A DNA stretch of 64,000 bases from an uncultured Alphaproteobacteria bacterium (GCA_934234055.1 CAKQGY010000002.1:62001-126000), one strand, 5' to 3'. Counted from the stretch's first letter, positions 1-8,517 are shown. The notes: generated by a model from the sequence alone, not told the origin. Translations and numbers: made by a program.

Positions 1-690
1 CTTTGTGCAAGTCGGATCCAGTCCCTTGACGGCATTATCTTTCCATTTTGTATAGTTCGCATCTTGCGGATAGATACATTGATCAACGCCGGTCTTATTA
101 CAACAGATTTTCTCTCCCGCACCTTTACAATCGTAAATATCTGACCGCTCGCCATAATAAGCATTCCGCCCCACCGAGATACAGCAACTGTTCGTGCTAC
201 CATAGCACGGATCTTGTTCCTGTGCAATCTTACTGCTTAAATCCGCCGCAAAGACAAAGGTCATTTGGCTGTTCTCGGCCGGGCAAGTCTCTTCTCTCAC
301 ACCATTCACAAACACTCCGGACGGCCAGTCCCAGTTCATATTTAACACATTCTGACACACAGCTTGCGGCACATCGGCCACATCTACCGAGAAAAACTCT
401 TTCTCCCCGTTCAGCCCCGTATTCCGCCCGCTGGTCGTATAGTCTATAATCAACTCCGGAAACTCGTGAAAGTCCACCGCATGATCATTTATACGTTGCC
501 CGCTACCGATCACGGCGCGTTCCTTAACACCTTGAATAATCTCATTCGCACGGTGCTTGTTCATCGCAAAATTAAACCCGGCAACCCCACCGACGGTCAA
601 CACGCCGATTATCGCCAATACACCCAGCATCTCTACCATACTGCGACCCGATTCACCGGCATTCCCTGAAAACTTACTAAAAATACGCAT
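1..690 (-). CDS. prepilin-like surface protein, copy 1 (cut by window edge)
   Basis: The C-terminal end lies outside the window. The leader has 15 residues ending in Gly. The next residues, RSMVEMLGVLAII, give a type IV prepilin peptidase site with Glu at mature position +5, but Arg instead of the usual Phe at +1, followed by a roughly 20-residue hydrophobic helix. Two ATGs are adjacent (693 and 690). I chose 690 because GGAGG is only 2 bases from the first. The mature part then becomes Cys-rich, with a CC and CCN pattern before the edge. The first ~450 bases are nearly identical to the gene at 9274 and diverge afterwards. It is probably an exported pilin- or pseudopilin-like protein. The role of the variable tail is unknown. 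Confidence 0.85.
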   Translation of the reverse strand, partial: MRIFSKFSGNAGESGRSMVEMLGVLAIIGVLTVGGVAGFNFAMNKHRANEIIQGVKERAVIGSGQRINDHAVDFHEFPELIIDYTTSGRNTGLNGEKEFFSVDVADVPQAVCQNVLNMNWDWPSGVFVNGVREETCPAENSQMTFVFAADLSSKIAQEQDPCYGSTNSCCISVGRNAYYGERSDIYDCKGAGEKICCNKTGVDQCIYPQDANYTKWKDNAVKGLDPTCTK

Positions 691-729
691 CATAACCTCC
701 TCATTGGGTAAATTTTAACTCTATCCCTA

Positions 730-757
730 ATTATACCCACTTTTCTCTTCTTGTCAA
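730..757 (-). promoter_or_regulatory. promoter of prepilin-like copy 1
   Basis: On the minus strand TTGACA (752-757) is followed after 16 bases by TATAAT (730-735), about 40 bases upstream of the start. Both hexamers match the consensus exactly, so strong expression is likely. Confidence 0.75.
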
Positions 758-765
758 TAAAAAAA

Positions 766-1926
766 TCACCCGCCGTATCGAATAATATCGCGTCCGAATC
801 GCGCTTCCAATTCGTCTATCAGGTGCGACACTTTATCATCTTCGCGCACTTTTTCTCCGAACAAGGACTCTTGCACCGCCTCGCCATAGACTAAATTTTT
901 CAAAGTCACCCCGGTCGCCCGATACAGAACTTTCGGTTTATACATCCGCGCCAGCAATTCCCGTGCCTGTTTCAGCAGCCGCGCTTCCGAGTTTGTCGCC
1001 ACTTCCAACCGCACTTCTTCTTCCCACATACGAAAGTCTTTGGTGCGCACCATCACGGCCAAGGTTTGACAATACCCGTTCCACCGACGCAGTTTTTGCG
1101 ACGCCCTGTGCACATGATACGCCATTGTATTTTGCAGCAATTCCAGACTGCCGGTAAAATCCTCCAAGGCCCGCGTATCTTGTATAGATTGAGGCGCTTC
1201 TTCCAGCGCGTTCACAGCCGAGACCGCCACCCCCGCCAGTTCATAGCGCAGCCGCTCACCGTTCACGCCGAACGCCTGCCGCACCCAAGGCACTTCTTTG
1301 TCCAGCAATTCCCCTACCGACACAATCCCTTTGCGCCCGTATTGAGCCGCCGCCTGATGTCCGATCCCGCAGACCTCTTCCAAAGCCGTATTCGCCAGCA
1401 TTTCTCGGATTCGATCGGGCGGTATAATAAAGATTCCGCCGTTTGTTTTAGCTTTATCGCTGGCCAATTTTGCCAAAGTTTTCGAGGTCCCCAGGCCGAC
1501 AGACACCGGTATACCCGTTTCGTCCATCACTTTTTGCCGGATTTGCATAATCAAGTCGCGATAGGTCATTTTATACACGCGGCTCAGGCCCGTCAAGTCC
1601 ATATACGCCTCGTCTACCGAGACTTCCTCCACCACGGGAGCAAAGGTGCGCAGCACATCCATCACCTGCTTTGACAGTTCCCCATAGCGACTGTGCCGCA
1701 CCGGGATATAGTGCACGCCGTCATAGCGATCTTTAATTTGGAACATCGGCGCGCCCATTTTGATTCCCAGGGCTTTTGCTTCAGCCGAGCGCGACACGAC
1801 GATGCCTTTGTTATTATCACTGGTCACCACGCACACGGGTCGCCCGTTCAAGTCCGGCCTGTCCACGCGTTCGCACGACACAAAGAAGCAATCGCAATCC
1901 ACCAAAGCAATAATTTTCTGACGCAT
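766..1926 (-). CDS. Y-family translesion DNA polymerase (UmuC/DinB type)
   Basis: 386 aa, between the usual lengths of DinB (~350) and UmuC (~420). The palm carries the metal-binding Asp10 in LVDCDCFF and the SVDE motif with Asp105-Glu106, the catalytic acidic set of Y-family polymerases. The FVSCER and EAKALGIKMGAP segments are more like UmuC than DinB. QESLF (352-356) fits the QxxLF clamp-binding motif, which supports recruitment by the beta clamp. No umuD-like gene lies nearby, so activity without a UmuD partner, or with one elsewhere, is possible. Expected role: error-prone bypass of DNA lesions. The UmuC versus DinB assignment is uncertain. Confidence 0.88.
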   Translation of the reverse strand: MRQKIIALVDCDCFFVSCERVDRPDLNGRPVCVVTSDNNKGIVVSRSAEAKALGIKMGAPMFQIKDRYDGVHYIPVRHSRYGELSKQVMDVLRTFAPVVEEVSVDEAYMDLTGLSRVYKMTYRDLIMQIRQKVMDETGIPVSVGLGTSKTLAKLASDKAKTNGGIFIIPPDRIREMLANTALEEVCGIGHQAAAQYGRKGIVSVGELLDKEVPWVRQAFGVNGERLRYELAGVAVSAVNALEEAPQSIQDTRALEDFTGSLELLQNTMAYHVHRASQKLRRWNGYCQTLAVMVRTKDFRMWEEEVRLEVATNSEARLLKQARELLARMYKPKVLYRATGVTLKNLVYGEAVQESLFGEKVREDDKVSHLIDELEARFGRDIIRYGG

Positions 1927-1983
1927 AGGTTCATCATATCACAAAGTCCTGCTCCTGTCAATTTGTTCTTTTGCACAAAGCGG

Positions 1984-2012
1984 TTGACGACTTTCGGATT
2001 TTGTGATATAAT
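1984..2012 (+). promoter_or_regulatory. promoter upstream of the small basic ORF
   Basis: TTGACG (1984-1989), a 17-base spacer and TATAAT (2007-2012) lie about 30 bases before the ATG at 2043. This is strong support for transcription of the 2043 and 2216 ORFs. Confidence 0.75.
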
Positions 2013-2042
2013 AATTTTGTTTTAAACAAACGAGGTTTTACA

Positions 2043-2204
2043 ATGAAAGCAAAAATGAAATCATCACACGCCACGAAAATGTTATCCAAGCGTCAAATCC
2101 GCGCGCGCAAATGCCGCCTCAAAGAGGGCTCTAACCAGCGTTCTCAATCCAAGGTTCTTCTGCGTCTTTTTTACACGCGCGCCTGTTTGCATACCCGCAC
2201 CTAA
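2043..2204 (+). CDS. small, very basic protein of unknown function
   Basis: 53 aa, starting MKAKMKSSHATKMLSKRQIR. Lys, Arg and His make up about a third of the residues. It has a good promoter just upstream and an AGG-type ribosome site (gaggttttaca) before the ATG. It ends 11 bases before the next ORF, so the two are probably co-transcribed. Composition suggests nucleic-acid binding, but no family is recognised. It could also be a leader peptide for the downstream gene. Confidence 0.5.
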   Translation: MKAKMKSSHATKMLSKRQIRARKCRLKEGSNQRSQSKVLLRLFYTRACLHTRT

Positions 2205-2215
2205 GGGAAGACACA

Positions 2216-3103
2216 ATGATCCCCGAAACAATCAGCACGGTTTGCCGTTTTCATCAGTTGCAAGCACATGTATTACAATCTTTTGAAAAGACCTGTGCCC
2301 GCCGATTTTCCACGAATCCCGACACCTGCCGGGGCTTTGCCGAATGCTTTTGGCTGTTGCAAGAGATGCGCGAGCATGGCATTGCCGGCCATTATTCCAC
2401 GCAATTTATGGCCGAGATAACCACCCGTCGTCTGGCTGATCAAACGACAGCCCGCGCCATTACCACATGCTACAATTTGCTGGAACCGGCTCGTGTTCGC
2501 CTTTCGGGGATTGCCATTGCGTCCGGCGTGCTCTCGCGCTGGCCTGCACCGACACCAACCCACACCCCCTCTACCGGCCAGGTTCAAGAGGCACTCACCC
2601 TGGGCCAAGAGATTCTCAAAGGGCAATCCCGGTCTTCCTGGAATCGCAGTTACGGGTCTTGCAGTGCAATGCCGGTGTTTCAGTATCTGTCGGGTTTGTC
2701 GTCCGCCAAGCGCGTCCATCTGATTCAAGTCCTTACCGCAACGGACAAAATTCTTTTGGACTCCGAAAATCGGGCTGAAAATATCATCCCGCCGGCGCCG
2801 ATTATGGATCGCGTTTTGCCGGCGCTGACCATGGCTTTGTGGCATCATCTTTTGGAGAACACCACCCTCAAAGGCACCTATTGCCCGCCGCCGGTTCAGA
2901 CCGAACTTCGCGCCTTGCGACAACAGAACGATTTTACCACCCTCCGCCAACTGGCTCAGGCCACCGCCTGGCTCTTTGCGTCCGCCGACGGCTGGAATCG
3001 GCGCAAGTTGATCCGGGCTCTTTCCCCGCGTCAATGTCAGCAACGCGAACAAGAATTTTGGCATTTTATGAAAAAATATGACGCGTGCCACTGCTGCGAC
3101 TAG
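2216..3103 (+). CDS. hypothetical protein
   Basis: 295 aa, no recognised domain, no signal peptide and no membrane segment. It is rich in Gln, Arg and Thr and probably mostly helical. It ends in a Cys-rich YDACHCCD tail that might bind metal. GGGAAG lies 8 bases before the ATG. It follows the small basic ORF after 11 bases, and its stop overlaps the stop of the convergent M48 protease by 4 bases. A long antisense ORF (2273-3091) exists but has no start signal, so this strand is preferred. Function unknown. Confidence 0.7.
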   Translation: MIPETISTVCRFHQLQAHVLQSFEKTCARRFSTNPDTCRGFAECFWLLQEMREHGIAGHYSTQFMAEITTRRLADQTTARAITTCYNLLEPARVRLSGIAIASGVLSRWPAPTPTHTPSTGQVQEALTLGQEILKGQSRSSWNRSYGSCSAMPVFQYLSGLSSAKRVHLIQVLTATDKILLDSENRAENIIPPAPIMDRVLPALTMALWHHLLENTTLKGTYCPPPVQTELRALRQQNDFTTLRQLAQATAWLFASADGWNRRKLIRALSPRQCQQREQEFWHFMKKYDACHCCD

Positions 3104-4404
3104 GATTTCGGTGCTTCTTCCATTGCTAAAATATCTTGCACTTTTTGATACAGCACCGACCCGGCCGGCAGCTCTTTTTTAACTTTTTCGGCGCGTTTTT
3201 TGGCCGCCGCAATATGCCCCAAAGATCGCTCATATTCGGCCATAGCATACTGTGCCGCCACCGATTTTCCCTGCCTGTCATATGCTTTCGCCAGCAATTG
3301 CCACACCAACGGTGTATCCGGTTCATGTTGCGTGATATACAGCAACAACCCTTCCGCCGTTTCGGCTCGTGCCCGATCCCCCCGTTCCAACAACACCTGC
3401 GCATACGACAGCTGTATCAGCGGCGCATCGGGTTTCAGGTGATAGGCTTTGGCATAGGCTTCTTCGGCCGGCTCCAATCGTCCCGTTTCAAATAACAACT
3501 GCCCTTTTAATTCAGGGAAATAGGGGTTATTCGGTGCCCGTGTCATCAGGGTATCCAACCGTTCAAAGGCTTCATCAAAGCGGTTCAGGCGATACAGCGC
3601 CACCGCCTGCGCATACAGATCCGGATTTGTTTTCCCCGGCCAAGCGCGCAGCACCGCTTCGGGCTTGTCCAAAAAGGCCGTCAATTTCGCTTTCATCAGG
3701 TCAAAGGTTTCGTCCTTTTTAACGGGCTTGGCCGCGGTTAAAAAGCGACTTAAATCACTCACCCGCGTTTGTGTCATCGGGTGGGTTTGTAAATAGCTGT
3801 TGCCCTCCGGCGCGCTGTTCAATCGTTCCATCGCCATCAGGCGTTTCATCGTATGCTCAAACCCCTGCATGGAATAGCCTGTTTTGTGCATAATATCCAC
3901 GGCAATTCGGTCGGCCGCGCTTTCTTCTGTCTGCCGATATTTGGTAAAGGCTCCCATCACCGAGGTCTGCCCCCCCATCATAATGGCAATCCCGGCATCC
4001 GGACGCCCGCCCGCTACGGCCAATACGCCGCCCAAAACCGTCGAGATTAAAGCCGTCGTCTGTGCGTTTTGCAAAGCCTGATACCCCCGCACGATATGCC
4101 CGCCCACAATATGCCCCGTTTCATGTGCCAGCACAAACGCCACATCGTCCACGGCATCTGATTGCATAATCAGACCCGAGTGCACAAAAATCGTCTGTCC
4201 CCCGGCCACAAAAGCGTTAATACTCGGATCATTGATGATCACAACCTGGGCATTTTCGGGATCTAATCCGGCGGCCTGAAAGATCGGTCGCACCAATCCC
4301 AACAATCCGGCTTCCGTTTCACTGTCGCGAATCACCGACACGGCCCGCGCCGGTCCGGCCAGGCATAAACACACACAGATTAAAATGGATATACATAATT
4401 TCAT
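3100..4404 (-). CDS. M48-family periplasmic metalloprotease with TPR tail (BepA-like)
   Basis: 434 aa from the chosen start: a signal peptide (residues 1-21), an M48 protease domain with zinc motif HETGH (His94-Glu95-His98), then TPR-like helices from about residue 240 to the end. This matches BepA/YfgC, which in enterobacteria chaperones or degrades outer-membrane proteins. The open frame extends to 4440, but a minus-strand promoter (4412-4440) covers those codons, so the Met at 4404 that begins the signal peptide is preferred. That would make the mRNA almost leaderless. It is divergent from the MCE operon, in keeping with an envelope-maintenance theme. Confidence 0.9.
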   Translation of the reverse strand: MKLCISILICVCLCLAGPARAVSVIRDSETEAGLLGLVRPIFQAAGLDPENAQVVIINDPSINAFVAGGQTIFVHSGLIMQSDAVDDVAFVLAHETGHIVGGHIVRGYQALQNAQTTALISTVLGGVLAVAGGRPDAGIAIMMGGQTSVMGAFTKYRQTEESAADRIAVDIMHKTGYSMQGFEHTMKRLMAMERLNSAPEGNSYLQTHPMTQTRVSDLSRFLTAAKPVKKDETFDLMKAKLTAFLDKPEAVLRAWPGKTNPDLYAQAVALYRLNRFDEAFERLDTLMTRAPNNPYFPELKGQLLFETGRLEPAEEAYAKAYHLKPDAPLIQLSYAQVLLERGDRARAETAEGLLLYITQHEPDTPLVWQLLAKAYDRQGKSVAAQYAMAEYERSLGHIAAAKKRAEKVKKELPAGSVLYQKVQDILAMEEAPKS

Positions 4405-4411
4405 ATCTTTT

Positions 4412-4440
4412 ACCATAGCGAAAAAAAAACGCTTCGTCAA
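4412..4440 (-). promoter_or_regulatory. promoter of the M48 protease, near-leaderless
   Basis: On the minus strand TTGACG (4435-4440), a 17-base spacer and TATGGT (4412-4417). The predicted transcript start, about 7 bases further on, nearly coincides with the ATG at 4404. Confidence 0.5.
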
Positions 4441-4459
4441 CTTTATTTTGATTTTTTGC

Positions 4460-4488
4460 TTGACAAATGCGTCAAAATCGGGTCAAAT
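4460..4488 (+). promoter_or_regulatory. promoter of the MCE operon
   Basis: TTGACA (4460-4465), 17 bases, then a weak -10 TCAAAT (4483-4488). It lies back to back with the M48 promoter and the ATG is at 4505. Confidence 0.45.
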
Positions 4489-4504
4489 AACCCCAAAAGG
4501 AAAG

Positions 4505-4987
4505 ATGATTATGTTTTTTGATAAAGAAATCTGGGTTGGTGTGATTCTCACGGCTTTTTTCGCGGGTGTTTTCGGCTATGTGCACGAGCGCGCCATTCGC
4601 GTCAAAGGCGCCACGGCTTACACCCTTAATGCTTCTTTTAACCAAGCCGACGGCCTTTCGGTCGGATCGGCCGTGCGTCTGGCGGGCATACCTGTCGGAC
4701 GCGTGGGCAAACAAACCCTGGCGCCAAACGGTTATCAGGTTTTGGTTCAAATGGTGTTTGATCGCCCGGTTCAAATCCCGCTGGATTCGTCCGTCCGGAT
4801 TGAGACCGACGGCATTTTGGGAGCCAAGCATCTTGAAATTCTTCCCGGCGGGGACGAGGAATATCTCCGTTCCGGCGATATGATTGACTACACCCAAGAT
4901 TCTTTAATTTTGAACGATCTGCTTTCCAAGGTAAATACCTATATGCAGAACAAGAAACAATCCCAACCCGAACAGGAGGTTTTATGA
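4505..4987 (+). CDS. MCE-domain protein, first of tandem pair
   Basis: 160 aa with one N-terminal membrane anchor (about residues 8-25) and an MCE domain (about 32-115; GLSVGSAVRLAGIPVGRV is the family signature). Such proteins form the periplasmic lipid-carrying ring of Mla-type phospholipid transport. The ORF opens further upstream (4385), but the start with AAAGGAAAG just before it and the membrane anchor right after it is at 4505. Its last 4 bases overlap the next gene (ATGA). It has no MlaE or MlaF partner in the window. Confidence 0.82.
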   Translation: MIMFFDKEIWVGVILTAFFAGVFGYVHERAIRVKGATAYTLNASFNQADGLSVGSAVRLAGIPVGRVGKQTLAPNGYQVLVQMVFDRPVQIPLDSSVRIETDGILGAKHLEILPGGDEEYLRSGDMIDYTQDSLILNDLLSKVNTYMQNKKQSQPEQEVL

Positions 4988-5427
4988 AAAAAAATCCGGT
5001 TGAAACGATTCTCGGTTTTTGTGTTTTGGTTTTTGCCGCCTTATTTTTGCTGACGGCGGCCAACCGCATTGACACGCGCAAGATTGACGGTTACACCGTC
5101 ACGGCCAATTTTTCCAAGATCGGCGGACTCGAGGTCGGCTCTGATGTACGCATTGCGGGGATCAAGGTCGGCACTGTCACAGCGACCACTTTAAATCCCG
5201 ACGATTACACGGCCGATGTTGCGTTCAGTATAGATTCCTCCATCAAGCTCCCTGTTGACACGGTGGCTTCCATTGCCGATGTCGGAATCATGGGCGACAA
5301 GTATATTCGTCTCACCCCCGGCAAACAAGCCGAATCCCTTACTGACCACGCGCGCCTGCCTCGGACCGAGAATTACAAGTCGCTGGAAGACAATGTTTCC
5401 GAGTTTATCTTTTTATCTATGAACTGA
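4984..5427 (+). CDS. mlaD: MlaD-like MCE-domain lipid transport protein
   Basis: 147 aa: an N-terminal transmembrane helix (about 8-26) and an MCE domain (about 38-115; GGLEVGSDVRIAGIKVGTV). It resembles MlaD, the inner-membrane ring subunit of the Mla system that maintains outer-membrane lipid asymmetry. It overlaps the preceding MCE gene by 4 bases and has an AGGAGG-type site inside it. The two half-size proteins may form a mixed ring. This one is closer to standard MlaD, and the choice of symbol is inferred. Confidence 0.8.
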   Translation: MKKNPVETILGFCVLVFAALFLLTAANRIDTRKIDGYTVTANFSKIGGLEVGSDVRIAGIKVGTVTATTLNPDDYTADVAFSIDSSIKLPVDTVASIADVGIMGDKYIRLTPGKQAESLTDHARLPRTENYKSLEDNVSEFIFLSMN

Positions 5428-5431
5428 CGCC

Positions 5432-5926
5432 ATGAAGTCCTTGCCCGCTTTATTTTTGTTTTTATTTCCGCTGTCCGTTTTTGCGGCCGAGATTGACTGC
5501 CCCACCGTTTTGGTGCGTGGTATGGACAAGATTACGGGTCGCACCACGACGGCCGAGTTAACGATCGGCCAATCGGCCATGGTCGGAGGCCTGCGGATTA
5601 CGGCGCAGCGATGCCTGAAAAACCCGCCCGAGGAAATGCCAGAGGACGCGGCTTTTTTGTTGATAGAAGAGAAGAATCGCACCGGGGGAACGGACACCGT
5701 GTTTAACGGCTGGATGTTTTCGTCCAATCCGGCGCTTTCGGCGATGGAGCACCCCATTTACGACATTTGGGTTTTATCGTGCCAGCCGCCCGAGGTCGCC
5801 TCCGACACCTGGATCAAGTCCCCGGCACCTGTGTTGCTCTCGCCCACATCCGACAGCCATCGTGTTCAGGTTGAGGATCTGTCCGCGCTGGATTCCGACG
5901 ACGAGGATCTCACCGTTTTGGACTGA
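5432..5926 (+). CDS. DUF2155 exported protein
   Basis: 164 aa with a signal peptide (residues 1-18, ending VFA-A). The body has the DUF2155 pattern: KITGRTTT, an ITAQRCLKNPP segment and FNGWMFSSNPALSAMEHPIYDIWVLSC split over the middle. This family is typical of alphaproteobacteria and often follows mlaD, as here (4-base gap). Probably periplasmic, function unknown. The C-terminus is acidic (about residues 148-164). Confidence 0.85.
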   Translation: MKSLPALFLFLFPLSVFAAEIDCPTVLVRGMDKITGRTTTAELTIGQSAMVGGLRITAQRCLKNPPEEMPEDAAFLLIEEKNRTGGTDTVFNGWMFSSNPALSAMEHPIYDIWVLSCQPPEVASDTWIKSPAPVLLSPTSDSHRVQVEDLSALDSDDEDLTVLD

Positions 5927-5992
5927 TCTTCTCCATTCCTGACACTGCATCTCCCGAAATCCAGCCGTATCGATTATTCCTCTCACGCGCAT

Positions 5993-6022
5993 AAAAAAAT
6001 CCGGCCGAATGACCGGATTTTC
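5993..6022 (-). terminator. bidirectional terminator between trxA and DUF2155 gene
   Basis: AAAATCCGG (5996-6004) pairs with CCGGATTTT (6013-6021) around an 8-base loop. Read on the minus strand it is followed by a run of T (5993-5999), which fits a terminator for trxA. It may also stop the opposing operon. Confidence 0.75.
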
Positions 6023-6041
6023 AGAGAACAGAGCCTGCTAT

Positions 6042-6356
6042 TTACAGGCACGAATTGATCCATTCGACCAATTCGTTTTTCGGAAGAGCACCATTATGCT
6101 CGTCCATAGGCCGCCCGTCCTTAAACAGGATCAGGGTCGGAATACTTGCGATCTCGTATTTGGCCGGTGTTTTTTCGGATTCATCCACATCCATTTTAAC
6201 GATACGCACTTTATCTTTCATTTCTTCGGCCAGTTCCGCCACAATCGGCAGCATTTGCCGACATGGTCCGCACCAATTTGCAAAGAAATCCACCAGCACC
6301 GGCTTATCGGATTTCAACACGACCGATTCAAAGGTTTCATCATTAACAATTTCCAT
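6042..6356 (-). CDS. trxA: thioredoxin
   Basis: 104 aa, the full length of a single-domain thioredoxin. The active site WCGPC has Cys29 and Cys32, the cis-Pro is in IASIPTLILF, and the FKDGRP loop is present. It reduces cytosolic protein disulfides with electrons from thioredoxin reductase. It is monocistronic with its own promoter (6384-6412) and terminator, and a GAGAAC-type site precedes the ATG. Confidence 0.95.
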   Translation of the reverse strand: MEIVNDETFESVVLKSDKPVLVDFFANWCGPCRQMLPIVAELAEEMKDKVRIVKMDVDESEKTPAKYEIASIPTLILFKDGRPMDEHNGALPKNELVEWINSCL

Positions 6357-6383
6357 TTGGTTCTCCTTCTAACTATCGACTTT

Positions 6384-6412
6384 AATATAGAGGGGGTTCG
6401 CCGCCAAGTCAA
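6384..6412 (-). promoter_or_regulatory. trxA promoter
   Basis: Minus strand: TTGACT (6407-6412), a 17-base spacer, TATATT (6384-6389). Confidence 0.7.
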
Positions 6413-6442
6413 GTTTTTAATGTCGAAAATTTCATTTTTTTC

Positions 6443-6471
6443 TTGTAATTCCGTTTCGGGTTTGCTAGGAT
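6443..6471 (+). promoter_or_regulatory. promoter of the exported Sel1 protein
   Basis: TTGTAA (6443-6448), 17 bases, TAGGAT (6466-6471). The ribosome site AAGGAG and the ATG at 6498 follow at normal distances. Confidence 0.5.
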
Positions 6472-6497
6472 AAAGATTATTTGACAAGGAGATCATT

Positions 6498-7724
6498 ATG
6501 ATTCGTTCTGTATTTTTGGGTATTTTACTATGTGCAGTCCCCGCTTTTGCCGAGACCGATCAAGAGGCCTGTGAACGTTTACTCACTGCTGCCGAAGAGG
6601 TTTCCGCCGACATTTCGGCACATTCGACTGATGTTTATACCACTTGCGGTTTTGACAACGAGACTCGCGCCTGGAACACTTGGGCGCCGTTTGCGGCCGC
6701 TCATAATATGAAACGCGCAATGTTTGAGCTTTGCACGCGTTATCCGTCCCATCAATACGGCCTGTTGTATTGCCAAAAGGCAGCCGAGTTAAACTACGGC
6801 CCGGCACTGCTGTATTTCGGCGACATCAACTTCCGGAATAATAACGAGGCACAGGCACTCTCCTATTACGCCCGAGCCATTTCCGCCGCTGATTTATCGG
6901 CCGATCAAATCTGCGATGTGCATGAAAAAACGGGTCTGCTTTATTTGCGCGAGGATAGCCCCGTCTTTAATTCCTCTGCCGGCATTGCTCTGTTATTCAA
7001 AGCAGCCAAAGAGAACTCCCCCGTTGCCGCCAATGCATTGGCGTATCTGATTTACGGCGGAAAATACGGCCTTGCCCAATCATCTTCACGCACTTTGGAA
7101 TTCCTTTGGCGAGCGATTTTGTTGGGGTGCCCCGCGGCCGAAGAAAACCTCGGAGCTTTTCATTTAGCCCGCCAAGGAAAAATTACCGCCGATGATGCTC
7201 TTTATTATATGTCTTTACAGGCCTTTACCTGCACGCCGGCCGAAAAAACGCAGCCGGAATCCCCCGCGGTCGGTTGTAATTGCGCCCAGGTGTTTGAGCA
7301 AGAATCTTTATTCGCCGCCCAACCTTACCGCTACACCGAAATGACATCGGACAATCGTGCCGTATTGGAAAGCAAATCCGGCGACAGCCGCGCTTATGCT
7401 CTCGGTGATGTGCTGGACGACGGCTCCGTCGTGCGCGAAATTCGCCCGGCAATGGTTGCGCTCACTCGCGCCGGCAAGCGGATTTTAATCAACAAATACC
7501 AAAAATCCGACTGCCTGGATAAATGCCAACTGGCCAAATCGGTCGTTCAACGCAAACCGCCCGTGGCTATTCGACCCTATCATCTGACTTTTACGAAACA
7601 GGAATGCGCCGACATACAATATTATGCCGAAAAACTGGTGGACACCACGGGTCCCTACACAGGTAAAAAAGAGTGCGGTCGCCCCGAATTGGACGACACG
7701 GCCAAGGCTCTTTTGGGGTTATAG
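6498..7724 (+). CDS. exported Sel1-repeat-like protein
   Basis: 408 aa. Residues 1-18 form a signal peptide ending in AFA-E. Residues ~60-235 hold several Sel1/TPR-like helical pairs (for example AAKENSPVAANALAYLIYGG). The C-terminal ~150 residues have a separate domain with Cys pairs (CNCAQVF, CLDKCQL) and no recognised family. AAGGAG lies 7 bases before the ATG. Probably a periplasmic scaffold or protein-interaction factor. Three more Sel1/TPR proteins occur in this window, so the repeat type is common in this genome. Confidence 0.75.
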   Translation: MIRSVFLGILLCAVPAFAETDQEACERLLTAAEEVSADISAHSTDVYTTCGFDNETRAWNTWAPFAAAHNMKRAMFELCTRYPSHQYGLLYCQKAAELNYGPALLYFGDINFRNNNEAQALSYYARAISAADLSADQICDVHEKTGLLYLREDSPVFNSSAGIALLFKAAKENSPVAANALAYLIYGGKYGLAQSSSRTLEFLWRAILLGCPAAEENLGAFHLARQGKITADDALYYMSLQAFTCTPAEKTQPESPAVGCNCAQVFEQESLFAAQPYRYTEMTSDNRAVLESKSGDSRAYALGDVLDDGSVVREIRPAMVALTRAGKRILINKYQKSDCLDKCQLAKSVVQRKPPVAIRPYHLTFTKQECADIQYYAEKLVDTTGPYTGKKECGRPELDDTAKALLGL

Positions 7725-7743
7725 CAAAAAGTGAAAAAAAAGC

Positions 7744-7772
7744 TTGACTTTTGCGTCAAAATATGCTATACA
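7744..7772 (+). promoter_or_regulatory. rpsF operon promoter
   Basis: TTGACT (7744-7749), 17 bases, TATACA (7767-7772). The transcript would begin near 7779 and carry a ~115-base leader. Confidence 0.75.
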
Positions 7773-7778
7773 AGAAAT

Positions 7779-7893
7779 ACTCCGATCTAAATCCTTGCTC
7801 CCGCTAATCGGACGGGGGCTATGTTTCGGGCGCACTGACCATCGGGGACTTTGCGTATAAACAGAAACGAGATAATCCACAAGGAGAGGTTAA
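7779..7893 (+). promoter_or_regulatory. rpsF leader, possible autoregulatory RNA
   Basis: An untranslated leader of ~115 bases with the hairpin GCTCCCG (7797-7803) / CGGGGGC (7813-7819). S6:S18-binding leaders are known upstream of rpsF in many bacteria, so an operator is plausible here, but I could not match the conserved bulge with certainty. AAGGAGAGG precedes the ATG. Confidence 0.4.
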
Positions 7894-8271
7894 ATGCCTT
7901 TTTATGAAAATGTATTCGTTGCCCGCCAGGATTTGACGCCGGCCAAGGTCAACGAACTGACAGACAAATTTGCCGCTGCTGTTGAAGCCAATGGCGGTAA
8001 AGTCACAAAACGCGAAGACTGGGGTCTGCGCAATCTGGCTTACAAGATCCAGAAAAACCGTAAAGGTTATTATATTCTGATGAATATTGACGCACCGGCC
8101 GAGGCCGTTGTTGAAATGGAGCGTCTGATGCGCTTGGATGAAAATCTGTTGCGTTATCTGACGATCAAAGTGAAGGCTTTGGAAGAGGGTCCCTCGGTTA
8201 TGCTGGAACCCAAGGTTCGTAAGACCAAAGCCGATGATAAATTTGAAATTGACATCGCGGAAGGAGAATAA
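7894..8271 (+). CDS. rpsF: 30S ribosomal protein S6
   Basis: 125 aa. It has the S6 fold signature: [13 protein letters not shown] at the N-terminus, the central [19 protein letters not shown] segment, and [15 protein letters not shown]. It binds the 16S rRNA platform together with S18. The acidic C-terminal tail extends past ~residue 105. First gene of rpsF-rpsR-rplI, 2 bases before rpsR, behind a long leader that may mediate feedback control. Confidence 0.97.
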   Translation: MPFYENVFVARQDLTPAKVNELTDKFAAAVEANGGKVTKREDWGLRNLAYKIQKNRKGYYILMNIDAPAEAVVEMERLMRLDENLLRYLTIKVKALEEGPSVMLEPKVRKTKADDKFEIDIAEGE

Positions 8272-8273
8272 CA

Positions 8274-8507
8274 ATGGCCGAAATGAAAAGTTCTTTTTAT
8301 CGTCATAAGAAGTCCTGCCAATTCTGTGCGGACGGCGTTGATGAAATTGACTACAAAGACATCAAATTACTCAGCCGTTTTGTGACAGAACGCGGCAAGA
8401 TGGTTCCGTCTCGTGTCTCAGCGACTTGTGCCAAACACCAACGGAGCGTGTCCCGTGCCATTAAACGTGCTCGTTATTTGGCATTGATGCCGTTTATCAG
8501 CGACTAG
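8274..8507 (+). CDS. rpsR: 30S ribosomal protein S18
   Basis: 77 aa, standard length. The core [23 protein letters not shown] and the [14 protein letters not shown] end are typical of S18. It retains CQFC near the N-terminus and a third Cys (ATCAKHQ), as in zinc-containing S18 forms. It binds S6 in the platform of the small subunit. Second gene of the operon, followed by rplI after 10 bases with an AGGAGG site. Confidence 0.97.
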   Translation: MAEMKSSFYRHKKSCQFCADGVDEIDYKDIKLLSRFVTERGKMVPSRVSATCAKHQRSVSRAIKRARYLALMPFISD

Positions 8508-8517
8508 GAGGTTCATT

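Noticed and set aside
2273..3091. 272-aa minus-strand ORF opposite the 2216 gene
   Set aside because: No ribosome site or promoter on that strand, and the plus-strand ORF has both and fits the operon spacing.
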